Below are positions 1 to 6,057 of a stretch of 6,732 nucleotides of DNA, in pieces. The notes beneath the pieces were generated by a model. It did not search any database. It was not told the DNA's origin and saw only the letters and a list, made by a program, of their open reading frames with translations. This DNA is from Betaproteobacteria bacterium. GTDB lineage: Bacteria; Pseudomonadota; Gammaproteobacteria; Burkholderiales; SG8-41. The stretch is from assembly GCA_021414185.1 (NCBI GenBank), contig JAIOOZ010000507.1:1-6732 (forward strand), written 5' to 3'. The translations under genes and the position numbers were made by a program. The first letter of the stretch is position 1. Every line of letters starts with the position of its first letter.

Positions 1-687
1 GGCGAATACGAAGGCTGGCCGAACGGGCTGGCGATTCATCGTGACGGCCGCATCTTCATCGCCGACTACCGGCTCGGCATCATGGCACTCGACCCCGCGA
101 GCGGTAAAGTGTCGCCGGTCGTCACCCACTGCCAGTCGGAAAGCTTCAAGGGTTGCAACGACCTCACGTTCGCCAGCAATGGCGATCTGTATTTTACCGA
201 CCAGGGTCAGACCGGCGTGCACGATCCGAGCGGACGTGTCTACCGACTCACTGCCGGCGGCAAACTCGAACGCTTGCTCGACAACGGACCGAGCCCGAAC
301 GGGCTGGTGCTCGACCCCGCGGAAAAAGTTTTGTATGTGGCGATGACGCGCGCCAACTGCATGTGGCATTTGCCGCTCAAGGACGGCGGTGTTTCCAAGG
401 CGGGCGTGTTCGGCTATCTGCCGGGCATACACGGCCCCGACGGACTCGCGATGGACGAAGCCGGCAATCTCGCGGTATGCCACGCGCGCGTCGGCATCGT
501 GTGGCTGTTGAGCCCGCTCGGCGAACCGCTTTATCGCATCGAGGCCAGAGACGGCGTCAGCCGCCTGACCAACGCCGCATACGGCGGCGCCGACCGCAAG
601 ACGCTGTACATCTGCGATTCGTACGGCGGCCGCATCCTGACGGCGAAACTGCCGATCGCCGGCGTGCCGCTTTTTTCGCATTCGTGA
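1..687 (+). CDS. SMP-30/gluconolactonase/LRE-family beta-propeller, C-terminal part
   Basis: The reading frame is open from base 1 and ends at TGA 685-687, giving 228 visible residues. The N-terminus (roughly 60-80 residues by family length) lies outside the window. Repeated blade-like segments are visible, such as WPNGLAIHRDGRIFIADY, CNDLTFASNGDLYFTD, SPNGLVLDPAEKVLYVA and GPDGLAMDEAGNLAV. These are typical of the six-bladed SMP-30/gluconolactonase fold. In that family a divalent metal is held by a Glu near the N-terminus (not visible here) plus an Asn and an Asp. The Asn of CNDL and the Asp of GPDGLA are the natural candidates. Members hydrolyse sugar lactones or other lactones and esters, but many are uncharacterised, so the substrate cannot be named. 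No signal peptide can be judged because the start is missing. The next gene begins one base after the stop, suggesting co-transcription. Family assignment is confident; substrate unknown. Confidence 0.88.
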   Translation, partial: GEYEGWPNGLAIHRDGRIFIADYRLGIMALDPASGKVSPVVTHCQSESFKGCNDLTFASNGDLYFTDQGQTGVHDPSGRVYRLTAGGKLERLLDNGPSPNGLVLDPAEKVLYVAMTRANCMWHLPLKDGGVSKAGVFGYLPGIHGPDGLAMDEAGNLAVCHARVGIVWLLSPLGEPLYRIEARDGVSRLTNAAYGGADRKTLYICDSYGGRILTAKLPIAGVPLFSHS

Positions 688-688
688 A

Positions 689-985
689 ATGCCGGGAAGC
701 CGGAAAAAACGTGCAAGCTGGAACGGCACCGTAATCGCCGAAAGCGATCACTGCGAAGTCGTCGAAGGCAATCAGTACTTCCCCGCCGCTGCAGTCAAAC
801 GCGAATTCCTGCGCGACAGCAGCACGCATACCGTCTGCCCCTGGAAGGGCACCGCGAGCTATTACGATGTGGTCATCAACGGCGAAACCAACAAGGACGC
901 CGCGTGGTACTACCCGGAAACGAAATCAGCGGCGGGCAATATCAAAGGTTATATCGCGTTCTGGAAAGGCGTGAAGGTCGAATAA
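689..985 (+). CDS. DUF427 domain-containing small protein
   Basis: This 98-residue protein is almost entirely one DUF427 domain. It has the family hallmarks: WNGTVIAES near residue 11, VVEGNQYFP, CPWKGTASYYDV, and the closing segment AAWYYPETKSAAGNIKGYIAFW. Typical members are about 90-100 residues, so it looks complete. The biochemical function of DUF427 is not established and I do not assign one. ATG 689 is the only reasonable start: the domain begins about ten residues later and no other in-frame start codon lies before it. It sits one base after the stop of the propeller gene (TGAAATG arrangement), with no clear ribosome-binding site of its own, so translation is probably coupled. No signal peptide is seen, so a cytoplasmic location is likely. 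Confidence 0.88.
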   Translation: MPGSRKKRASWNGTVIAESDHCEVVEGNQYFPAAAVKREFLRDSSTHTVCPWKGTASYYDVVINGETNKDAAWYYPETKSAAGNIKGYIAFWKGVKVE

Positions 986-1166
986 TCCGTCACCAGACGT
1001 CGAATGCGCCCATTTCCGGACCTGAAACCGCTGCTGCCGCGCAAAAGGGCGTGATGGAAGCCAGATTCGGCGCACGCGCATCTGGATTTGTCATGCTCGT
1101 TTGCTTAAACTGAATGCCTGCAAGTCCGCTGACATGCTCGTCCCGTCCATCTATTTTCGAATGCCG

Positions 1167-1865
1167 ATGAAAACTGGCTTTCTACTGGCTGTTGCTTTTC
1201 TCGCGCTGGGTTGCGCCGGGGCCGGCCACGCGCAGGGTTTCAAGTTCTCGCAGGAAGACAACAGCGGCAAAGCCAAGGAAGAGGCGCGCCAGCAGGCAAT
1301 CGCCGAGCGCCTCTCCACGCCGTGCCGCGACCAGCTCAAAGACAAGAAAATCATGCTGATCATCGGCGAGCAGCAGTCCGGCGGCGGCATCCAGGCAAAC
1401 CAGGACAATTACGGACCGCATTTCCAGGTCATCAACCAGCGGCTGCGCGCGCTCGGACTCAAGACTTACACCCCGGAAGAAATCAAGAAGCAGATTGCGC
1501 AGGCTGAAATCGACGCCTACTTCAAGGGCAATCCCGACGCCGCGCTGTCGGCATCGCGGCGCCTCGGCGCAAGCTTCGTGCTGCGCGGCCTGATCACCGC
1601 GCAGGCCAGCGTGAACCCGGTGATCCGCGTGAACGAGGTGACGGTCAACATGGGATTTTCTCTCGCCGACAGCAGCGGCTCGATAATTGCCGACGCCGGC
1701 GCGCAGGGCGGCGTTTTTTCCGGCAGCGACGTACGCTCCGCCGCCGCCCGCCTAATCAACGAGCGCGCCGATGAAGTCGTGTCCAAGCTCTACAGCGATT
1801 ACTGCAACAACGCGCAAATCAGCGAGCCCAAAGCCGGCCGCAGTGACGCCAATCGCAAAAAATGA
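1167..1865 (+). CDS. Exported protein of unknown function with a CsgG/FlgT-middle-like fold pattern
   Basis: I do not recognise a named family with certainty. The 232-residue product starts MKTGFLLAVAFLALGCAG, a short Sec signal. It can be read either as a signal peptidase I site (GHA|Q, 22/23) or as a weak lipobox (ALGC, Cys16). ATG 1161 is an equally possible start; no Shine-Dalgarno decides between them. ATG 1134 and TTG 1101 would place extra polar residues before the signal. The mature part has a charged helix (about 30-50), then a strand with KKIMLIIGE, a helical region around QVINQRLRALG, the segment RRLGASFVLRGLI, a long strand with EVTVNMGFSLADSSGS, and a final helix ending at YSDYC. 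This resembles the TolB/CsgG-like alpha/beta fold and the middle of the downstream kinase ectodomain. Cys53 and Cys213 could pair in the periplasm. The stop overlaps an ATG (ATGA), with the next gene's real start 27 bp later, so an operon is likely. Confidence 0.82.
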   Translation: MKTGFLLAVAFLALGCAGAGHAQGFKFSQEDNSGKAKEEARQQAIAERLSTPCRDQLKDKKIMLIIGEQQSGGGIQANQDNYGPHFQVINQRLRALGLKTYTPEEIKKQIAQAEIDAYFKGNPDAALSASRRLGASFVLRGLITAQASVNPVIRVNEVTVNMGFSLADSSGSIIADAGAQGGVFSGSDVRSAAARLINERADEVVSKLYSDYCNNAQISEPKAGRSDANRKK

Positions 1866-1878
1866 ACCGGCATTTTTC

Positions 1879-1884
1879 AGGAGA
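1879..1884 (+). promoter_or_regulatory. Ribosome-binding site of the CsgG-like gene
   Basis: AGGAGA lies 7 bases before ATG 1892. It decides the start: the upstream ATG at 1862, which overlaps the previous stop, has no such site and would add ten polar residues before the signal peptide. Confidence 0.75.
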
Positions 1885-1891
1885 ACCGAAA

Positions 1892-2704
1892 ATGAAAATC
1901 GACATTGCGAAAACCTTGATGGGACTTGCTGCCGCTGCATTGCTGTTGTTGTCCGGCGCCAGCCATGCGCAGCCACGCTGGGGAGCAGAGAGCAGCCCTT
2001 CGCCGTCCACCTCGACTTCGCAGCGCGCCAACGAGGCCGCTGACCGCGCCGTCTACAAGCCAATCGAATATCCCAACGCCAGCAAGGCCGGTCCGCCTCT
2101 CATCGTGATTCCGGGCGAAATCAAGAGCAACAATGCGACGTTCACACAGAAGTTCGGCGCCAACAACATCGCCGACTTCGCGGAGATCGAGCTGTCGAAA
2201 GCCAACTTCCCGGTTCTCGAGCGCACCAACCTCGGCCCGCTGCTCAACGAATTCACGCTCGCCTATAACCTCGGCGACCAGGGCGAAGCGCAAAAAATGC
2301 TCGGCCGCGGCAAGCTGAAGACCACCAAGTGGGTGGTCAAGTTCGACATCCTGAAGACCGAGCAGGTCGCCGCCGCGCAAAAGGGTTTCGACGGCCGCGC
2401 GATTGGCAATATCATAGGCATCTTCGGCGGAACCGGCGCCGCGGTCGGTGGCACCGCGGTCGGGTCGGTCAAGACCCAGGACAGCAGCGGCGTATGGATC
2501 ATAGGCATGCGCTACAAGATCATGAACGCGGAAACCACCGAACAGGTCGCCACCGGCTACACCGAGGAAAAAATGGAAGTCGGGGCCACGTCGACGTCCG
2601 TGCTCGGCGCGTCGTCGGGACAGCAGGGCGGCGTCACGCTCGACACCATGGTGCAGCGCCTGATCCAGAAAACGGTCTGGGAAATCGACAGCAAGTACAA
2701 ATAA
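1892..2704 (+). CDS. CsgG-like exported protein
   Basis: The 270-residue protein has a clear Sec signal peptide: basic start, a leucine/alanine core, and cleavage after SHA at 26/27. A Ser/Thr/Pro-rich linker follows (about 30-45), then a domain from about residue 69 to the end. The pattern is that of the CsgG family (the curli secretion-channel lipoprotein and relatives): an opening strand LIVIPGE, helix IADFAEIELSKANFPVLER (VLER at 108-111) followed by LGPLLNEF, a strand TTKWVVKFDILK, a Gly-rich hydrophobic stretch (about 171-195), then GMRYKIMNAETTEQVATGY. True CsgG is lipidated on a Cys; this protein has no cysteine after its signal, so it is probably soluble or otherwise held in the periplasm. 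No other curli genes are visible, so a role in curli export is not supported. The kinase gene starts 27 bp downstream, suggesting an operon. Family similarity is judged by eye and is fairly sure; function is unknown. Confidence 0.82.
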   Translation: MKIDIAKTLMGLAAAALLLLSGASHAQPRWGAESSPSPSTSTSQRANEAADRAVYKPIEYPNASKAGPPLIVIPGEIKSNNATFTQKFGANNIADFAEIELSKANFPVLERTNLGPLLNEFTLAYNLGDQGEAQKMLGRGKLKTTKWVVKFDILKTEQVAAAQKGFDGRAIGNIIGIFGGTGAAVGGTAVGSVKTQDSSGVWIIGMRYKIMNAETTEQVATGYTEEKMEVGATSTSVLGASSGQQGGVTLDTMVQRLIQKTVWEIDSKYK

Positions 2705-2731
2705 GCCGCCGCTCCCGGGACCTGTAACGCC

Positions 2732-5122
2732 ATGGCCGACGCTCCACTCAAGCTGGGCAAATACGAAATCCTGCGCGAACTCGGGCGCGGCGCGATGGGC
2801 ATCGTCTACGAGGCCTTCGATCCGAGCATAGAGCGCACGGTCGCGCTGAAAACGATCCGGCGCGATCAGCTGGAAGGCGACGACGCCGCCGAAGTCATCA
2901 CGCGTTTTCAGCGCGAGGCCAAGGCCGCCGGGCGCCTTAACCACCCCAATATCGTCGCGATCTACGATTTTGGCGAAGACAATGAAACCATGTTCATCGC
3001 GATGGAGTTCGTGATCGGACGCGAGCTCAAGAGTCACTTCGAGAAAGACGAGCGCTTTCCGATGGCAGAGGTCACGCGCATCATGGGCGAGTTGCTCGAC
3101 GCTCTTGAGTATTCGCACAACTACGGCGTCGTCCACCGCGATATCAAGCCGGCGAACATCATTCTGCGGCCCAACGGCCAGGTCAAGGTCGCCGACTTCG
3201 GCATAGCGCGCATCGAGTCTTCGCAGTACACGCAGGCCGGCGCCGTGATCGGCACGCCGGCGTACATGTCGCCCGAGCAGTTCATGGGGCAGACCGTCGA
3301 CCGCCGTTCCGATATTTTTTCCGCAGGCGTGGTGCTCTACGAGTTTCTGACCGGCGAGCGGCCGTTCTCGGGCACCGCGACCACCATCATGCACAAGGTG
3401 CTGAGCGTGAATCCGCCGCCGCCTTCAAGGCTCAACGTACAGGCGCCGAAACCTTTTGACGCGGTGATTGCCAAGGCCATGGCAAAACGTCCGGAAGACC
3501 GCTTCAAGACGGCGCACGAATTTTCCGAAGCCATTCGCATGGCGGCCCAGGGCATTGCAGTACCGGGCCTGCCGGATGTCACAGCAGATAACGGCGACAG
3601 CACGGTCATCAACGCCGGCAACAACGGTGGCGTCAATACCATTGCGGATCTTCTCGGGCCTCCGAAAATGCCTCCACAGAAGGCCACTGCACCGGCACAG
3701 CCTGCCCACCCGCCATCAACCGAGCCGCCATCGAAGAGCAGGTCGCCGATGCTGGCGATTGCGGCAACGTTAGCGGGTGTCATAGCGATCGGCATTGCAG
3801 GCTATTTTGTGTTCGCGCCATCCAAATTGCGCGATGCCCCTGCGCCGGTCGCTGCAGGCCCTGCCCCCGCCGCCCCACCCGCGGCGGCGGTTTCTGCGCC
3901 CGTGGCGGCTGCGCTGCCGCCAGCCGAGCCCGGCACTATGGTCATTAGTGCAGTCGGGCTCGCCGACCCCAGTGACCAGAAATACCAGGCGGACAAATCG
4001 CTGCTCACGGCCGATCTGCGCGCGGATTCGAAGAGCCAGCTGGTCGAGAAGGCGATCGCGCTGTATGTAGACCGCGCATCGCTCGCCAAGAATTACGACG
4101 TGCTGCGCAACAAGCTGCTGTCGAAAAGCGGCAACTATATAGCCAGCATCGTCCAGGAAGGCGCGCCGGAGCTTGGCAAGGACGGTCTGATGTACGTGAC
4201 TACTCAAGCGACAGTGAGAATCCGTGAAGTGCAGAAGTCGCTCAACCAGATGTCGCGCGACGAACGCATTGAGTTCATCCGTAACAATGGCGATCCGAAA
4301 ATTTCGGTTGCGATCAGCGTAAGCGGGGAAGGCAACGCCGCGGCCCCGCAAAATTCGCAAGTGGCGGAAAATCTCCTTAAAGAACGCATCAAGTCTTTTG
4401 GTTTCCGTATCTGGTCCGACAATGGCCAGGCTAACGCCGCTACGGCCAAAGGCGCCGATTTCGCGGTGATCGGCGAGGCCCGGCTCAAGAAATTGTCCGC
4501 GAAACTCGAGGCGTCCGGCATCACGATCAATAAATACATGCTGACTTCGTGGACGGTAAAGTGCGTCGATAAAGAAAGCGGCGAGGAAATCTATTACAAC
4601 AACAAGATGCCCGTCGCGGCAGGATCATGGTCGACCGAGGAGCAGGCGCTGGCGGCGATCGGCGGCAAGATAGCCGACGAATTTTCACGCGATTTTTTCG
4701 TGCGGCATTTCAATGCGAACGGGCAAAAAGTAGCGCTCAGGATCGACGGCTTGCCGGACAAAGGGTTGGAAAACGCGATTGCGCGCGAGCTGGTCGGGCT
4801 GCAGGCGGTCATCGCCGTTGCGCGCCGCGCGGGCGCGCCGGCGATTTACGATCTGCAGCTTTCCGGCGGCAGCGGGCCGCTGACCGACCTCGTAGCCAGC
4901 ACCGTCCTCAAGCCGCTCAATGCCAAGCTCGGACGGGCTTGTTTCAATCCCGGCGCCACCAGCGGTGAGCAGGTGACAGTCACCTTCGAGACAGCGTGCG
5001 GTGACAAGGCGGTACTTACGCGGCTCGACAGCTATCCTCCTGCCTCGCTGTACGCTGCGCCGCCCGCGCGGCAGAAATCGATACTGAGGGATCCGGAAGC
5101 GATCAGGCGGCTGACGATTTAA
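2732..5122 (+). CDS. Transmembrane Ser/Thr protein kinase (Hanks type) with FlgT/LPP20-like extracytoplasmic domains
   Basis: 796 residues. The cytoplasmic kinase domain (about 11-272) has every catalytic element: glycine loop GRGAMGIV (18-25), Lys40, Glu62, HRDIKPAN (135-142), DFG (155-157), GTPAYMSPE (174-182) and DIFSAGVVLYE. It is an RD kinase, so activation-loop phosphorylation (candidates Thr167, Thr175) is likely. A Pro-rich linker (about 277-339), one membrane helix (340-361), and an Ala/Pro-rich stretch (to about 400) lead to about 390 extracytoplasmic residues. There are no PASTA repeats. Instead, residues 403-512 (AVGLADPSDQ, then LLSKSGNYIASIVQEG and MYVTTQATVRI) look like FlgT N-terminal/LPP20-type domains. 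Residues 523-658 look like a TolB/CsgG-like domain related to the first gene of the set, and 664-770 form a further alpha/beta unit with Cys737 and Cys756. ATG 2732 is preceded by only a weak GGGA. It probably senses an envelope state or partner; ligand unknown. Confidence 0.93.
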   Translation: MADAPLKLGKYEILRELGRGAMGIVYEAFDPSIERTVALKTIRRDQLEGDDAAEVITRFQREAKAAGRLNHPNIVAIYDFGEDNETMFIAMEFVIGRELKSHFEKDERFPMAEVTRIMGELLDALEYSHNYGVVHRDIKPANIILRPNGQVKVADFGIARIESSQYTQAGAVIGTPAYMSPEQFMGQTVDRRSDIFSAGVVLYEFLTGERPFSGTATTIMHKVLSVNPPPPSRLNVQAPKPFDAVIAKAMAKRPEDRFKTAHEFSEAIRMAAQGIAVPGLPDVTADNGDSTVINAGNNGGVNTIADLLGPPKMPPQKATAPAQPAHPPSTEPPSKSRSPMLAIAATLAGVIAIGIAGYFVFAPSKLRDAPAPVAAGPAPAAPPAAAVSAPVAAALPPAEPGTMVISAVGLADPSDQKYQADKSLLTADLRADSKSQLVEKAIALYVDRASLAKNYDVLRNKLLSKSGNYIASIVQEGAPELGKDGLMYVTTQATVRIREVQKSLNQMSRDERIEFIRNNGDPKISVAISVSGEGNAAAPQNSQVAENLLKERIKSFGFRIWSDNGQANAATAKGADFAVIGEARLKKLSAKLEASGITINKYMLTSWTVKCVDKESGEEIYYNNKMPVAAGSWSTEEQALAAIGGKIADEFSRDFFVRHFNANGQKVALRIDGLPDKGLENAIARELVGLQAVIAVARRAGAPAIYDLQLSGGSGPLTDLVASTVLKPLNAKLGRACFNPGATSGEQVTVTFETACGDKAVLTRLDSYPPASLYAAPPARQKSILRDPEAIRRLTI

Positions 5123-5123
5123 A

Positions 5124-5158
5124 CGTTTCGGCCGCTTTACTTGCTGGCAAACGAAACG
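5124..5158. terminator. Inverted repeat between convergent genes, possible weak bidirectional terminator
   Basis: CGTTTCG (5124-5130) and CGAAACG (5152-5158) are perfect 7-bp inverted arms with a 21-base loop, spanning the 14-bp gap between the kinase and cyclase stops and entering the cyclase 3' end. No T-run follows on either strand, so a terminator role is only a possibility. Confidence 0.25.
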
Positions 5159-5998
5159 ATCTCCGCGCCTGCGGAACCGGCGGGATGGCCCAGACAAATG
5201 ACGCCGCGTCCGCGCAACATGATTTGTTCGCGCTTCAGCATGAGTTCGGCATCGCCTTCGAGCGTCACGTAAGTGCCATTGGTGCTCTGATCGACCAGGA
5301 AAAACCTGCCGCGCCGGGATTCTATTTTGCAATGCACGCGGGACGCCATCTTGTCCGGCACAACCAGTTCGTTGCCGGCGTCGCGCCCGAGCGTGGCCGA
5401 TTTGTGCTCCGCGCCGAGTTGAAAAGTCCGTGCTCCACAGGTCAGCGTCAGCGTCGCCTCGATCGCGCTGACCGTCGGCGCTGTCGTGCCAGATGACTTC
5501 GAATATCCGGATCTCGTCCTGTTTGCCTTTCACCTGCATGGCATCGATTTCTCGCGTGGATGCCTGCAGCAACGGCGAGAGGGCGTCTACCGTCGCTCCG
5601 CTGGTAATGATCTGCCCGCCCTTGGCGAGTCCCGCCATGCGCGCGGCGGTATTCACCGCGTCGCCGAAATAATCGCCGCCCTCCTCAATTGCCGGGCCGA
5701 AGTGAAAGCCGACGCGGATCGCGAGATGCACGCTGTCTTCCGGGGGAATGGCGGCGACGCGTTGCTGCATGTCGCACGCAGCCTGCATGGCGGCATCGAC
5801 GGCAGGAAACACCGCCATTATTTCGTCGCCTATCGTTTTGATGACGCGGCCTTCCTGTAGAGCGGTCGATTTGCGCAGCTCGGTCAGCACCGCATCGATG
5901 GCGGCGAGCGCGCGCTGATCGCCGAGCTTTTCGTACAGGCTCGTGCTGCCGCTGACATCGGCAAACATGATCGCGCAAAGCTGGGGCGGAGTGCTCAC
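5137..5998 (-). CDS. Class III adenylate cyclase with C-terminal FHA domain, interrupted by a +1 frameshift
   Basis: Two in-register pieces make one recognisable protein of about 286 residues. From GTG 5998 the cyclase domain (1-172) has both metal Asps (FADVSGST Asp14; KTIGDE Asp58), the adenine-selecting Lys54 and Asp109, and the transition-state Asn116 and Arg120 (DYFGDAVNTAARM). It should therefore make cAMP. It ends KQDEIRIFEVIWHD. The next module lies in the frame one base further on: an FHA domain with LGR, SRVH and STNGTYV, the phosphothreonine-binding residues, ending at TAA 5137-5139. The FHA frame has no start codon before its LGR strand (its first, GTG 5361, lies after it). A separate FHA gene would therefore lack an essential part, and fusion is the natural reading. 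As written, the upstream frame instead runs on without a stop to 4685, antisense to the kinase. Convergent with the kinase; the FHA could read its phosphorylation (inference). Confidence 0.85.
5461..5485 (-). other. Frameshift site in the cyclase-FHA gene
   Basis: The cyclase frame is convincing up to FEVIWHD (codon 5483-5485). The frame leading into the FHA strand ATLTL is convincing from about 5461 downwards. Skipping one base (for example 5482) joins them as HD-APTVSAIEATLTL. This is equivalent to one extra base, or two lost ones, in this interval. The exact base cannot be fixed from sequence alone. Confidence 0.8.
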
Positions 5999-6006
5999 TG
6001 CGGTGA

Positions 6007-6012
6007 ATTATA
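6007..6012 (-). promoter_or_regulatory. Perfect -10 box (TATAAT) just upstream of the cyclase start
   Basis: On the minus strand TATAAT is followed by eight bases and then GTG 5998, so transcription should begin at or within about a base of the start codon. No convincing -35 element is seen at 16-18 bp spacing (bases such as CAAAGC), and no Shine-Dalgarno lies between. Both fit a leaderless, possibly activator-dependent transcript. Confidence 0.5.
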
Positions 6013-6057
6013 ACGTGGCGCCGCCGCCCGCTTTGGCGACGCCAGGACGGTCAAGCG

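Noticed and set aside
904..1113. 69-codon frame across the DUF427 end and the following gap
   Set aside because: Its first part overlaps DUF427 in another frame and the rest shows no domain, ribosome-binding site or coding pattern.
1088..1116. TTGTCA as a -35 box for the three-gene set
   Set aside because: At 16-18 bp spacing there is no acceptable -10; the nearest candidate, TAAACT at 1106, is only 12 bp away.
1862..1891. ATG 1862 overlapping the previous stop as start of the CsgG-like gene
   Set aside because: The AGGAGA at 1879-1884 and the signal peptide both point to ATG 1892.
1877..3394. 505-codon open frame on the minus strand
   Set aside because: It lies opposite the CsgG-like and kinase genes, has a His/Asp/Arg-heavy composition with no recognisable domain, and is the usual antisense shadow in GC-rich DNA.
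4685..5136. Extension of the cyclase frame antisense into the kinase gene
   Set aside because: The translated tail is Arg-rich without domain features and exists only because the frame shifts near 5480; the FHA in the other frame is the true continuation.
5443..5458. Tandem GTCAGC hexamers near the frameshift as a phase-variation tract
   Set aside because: A six-base unit changes length in multiples of three codon bases, so slippage there cannot cause the +1 shift, and two copies are too few.
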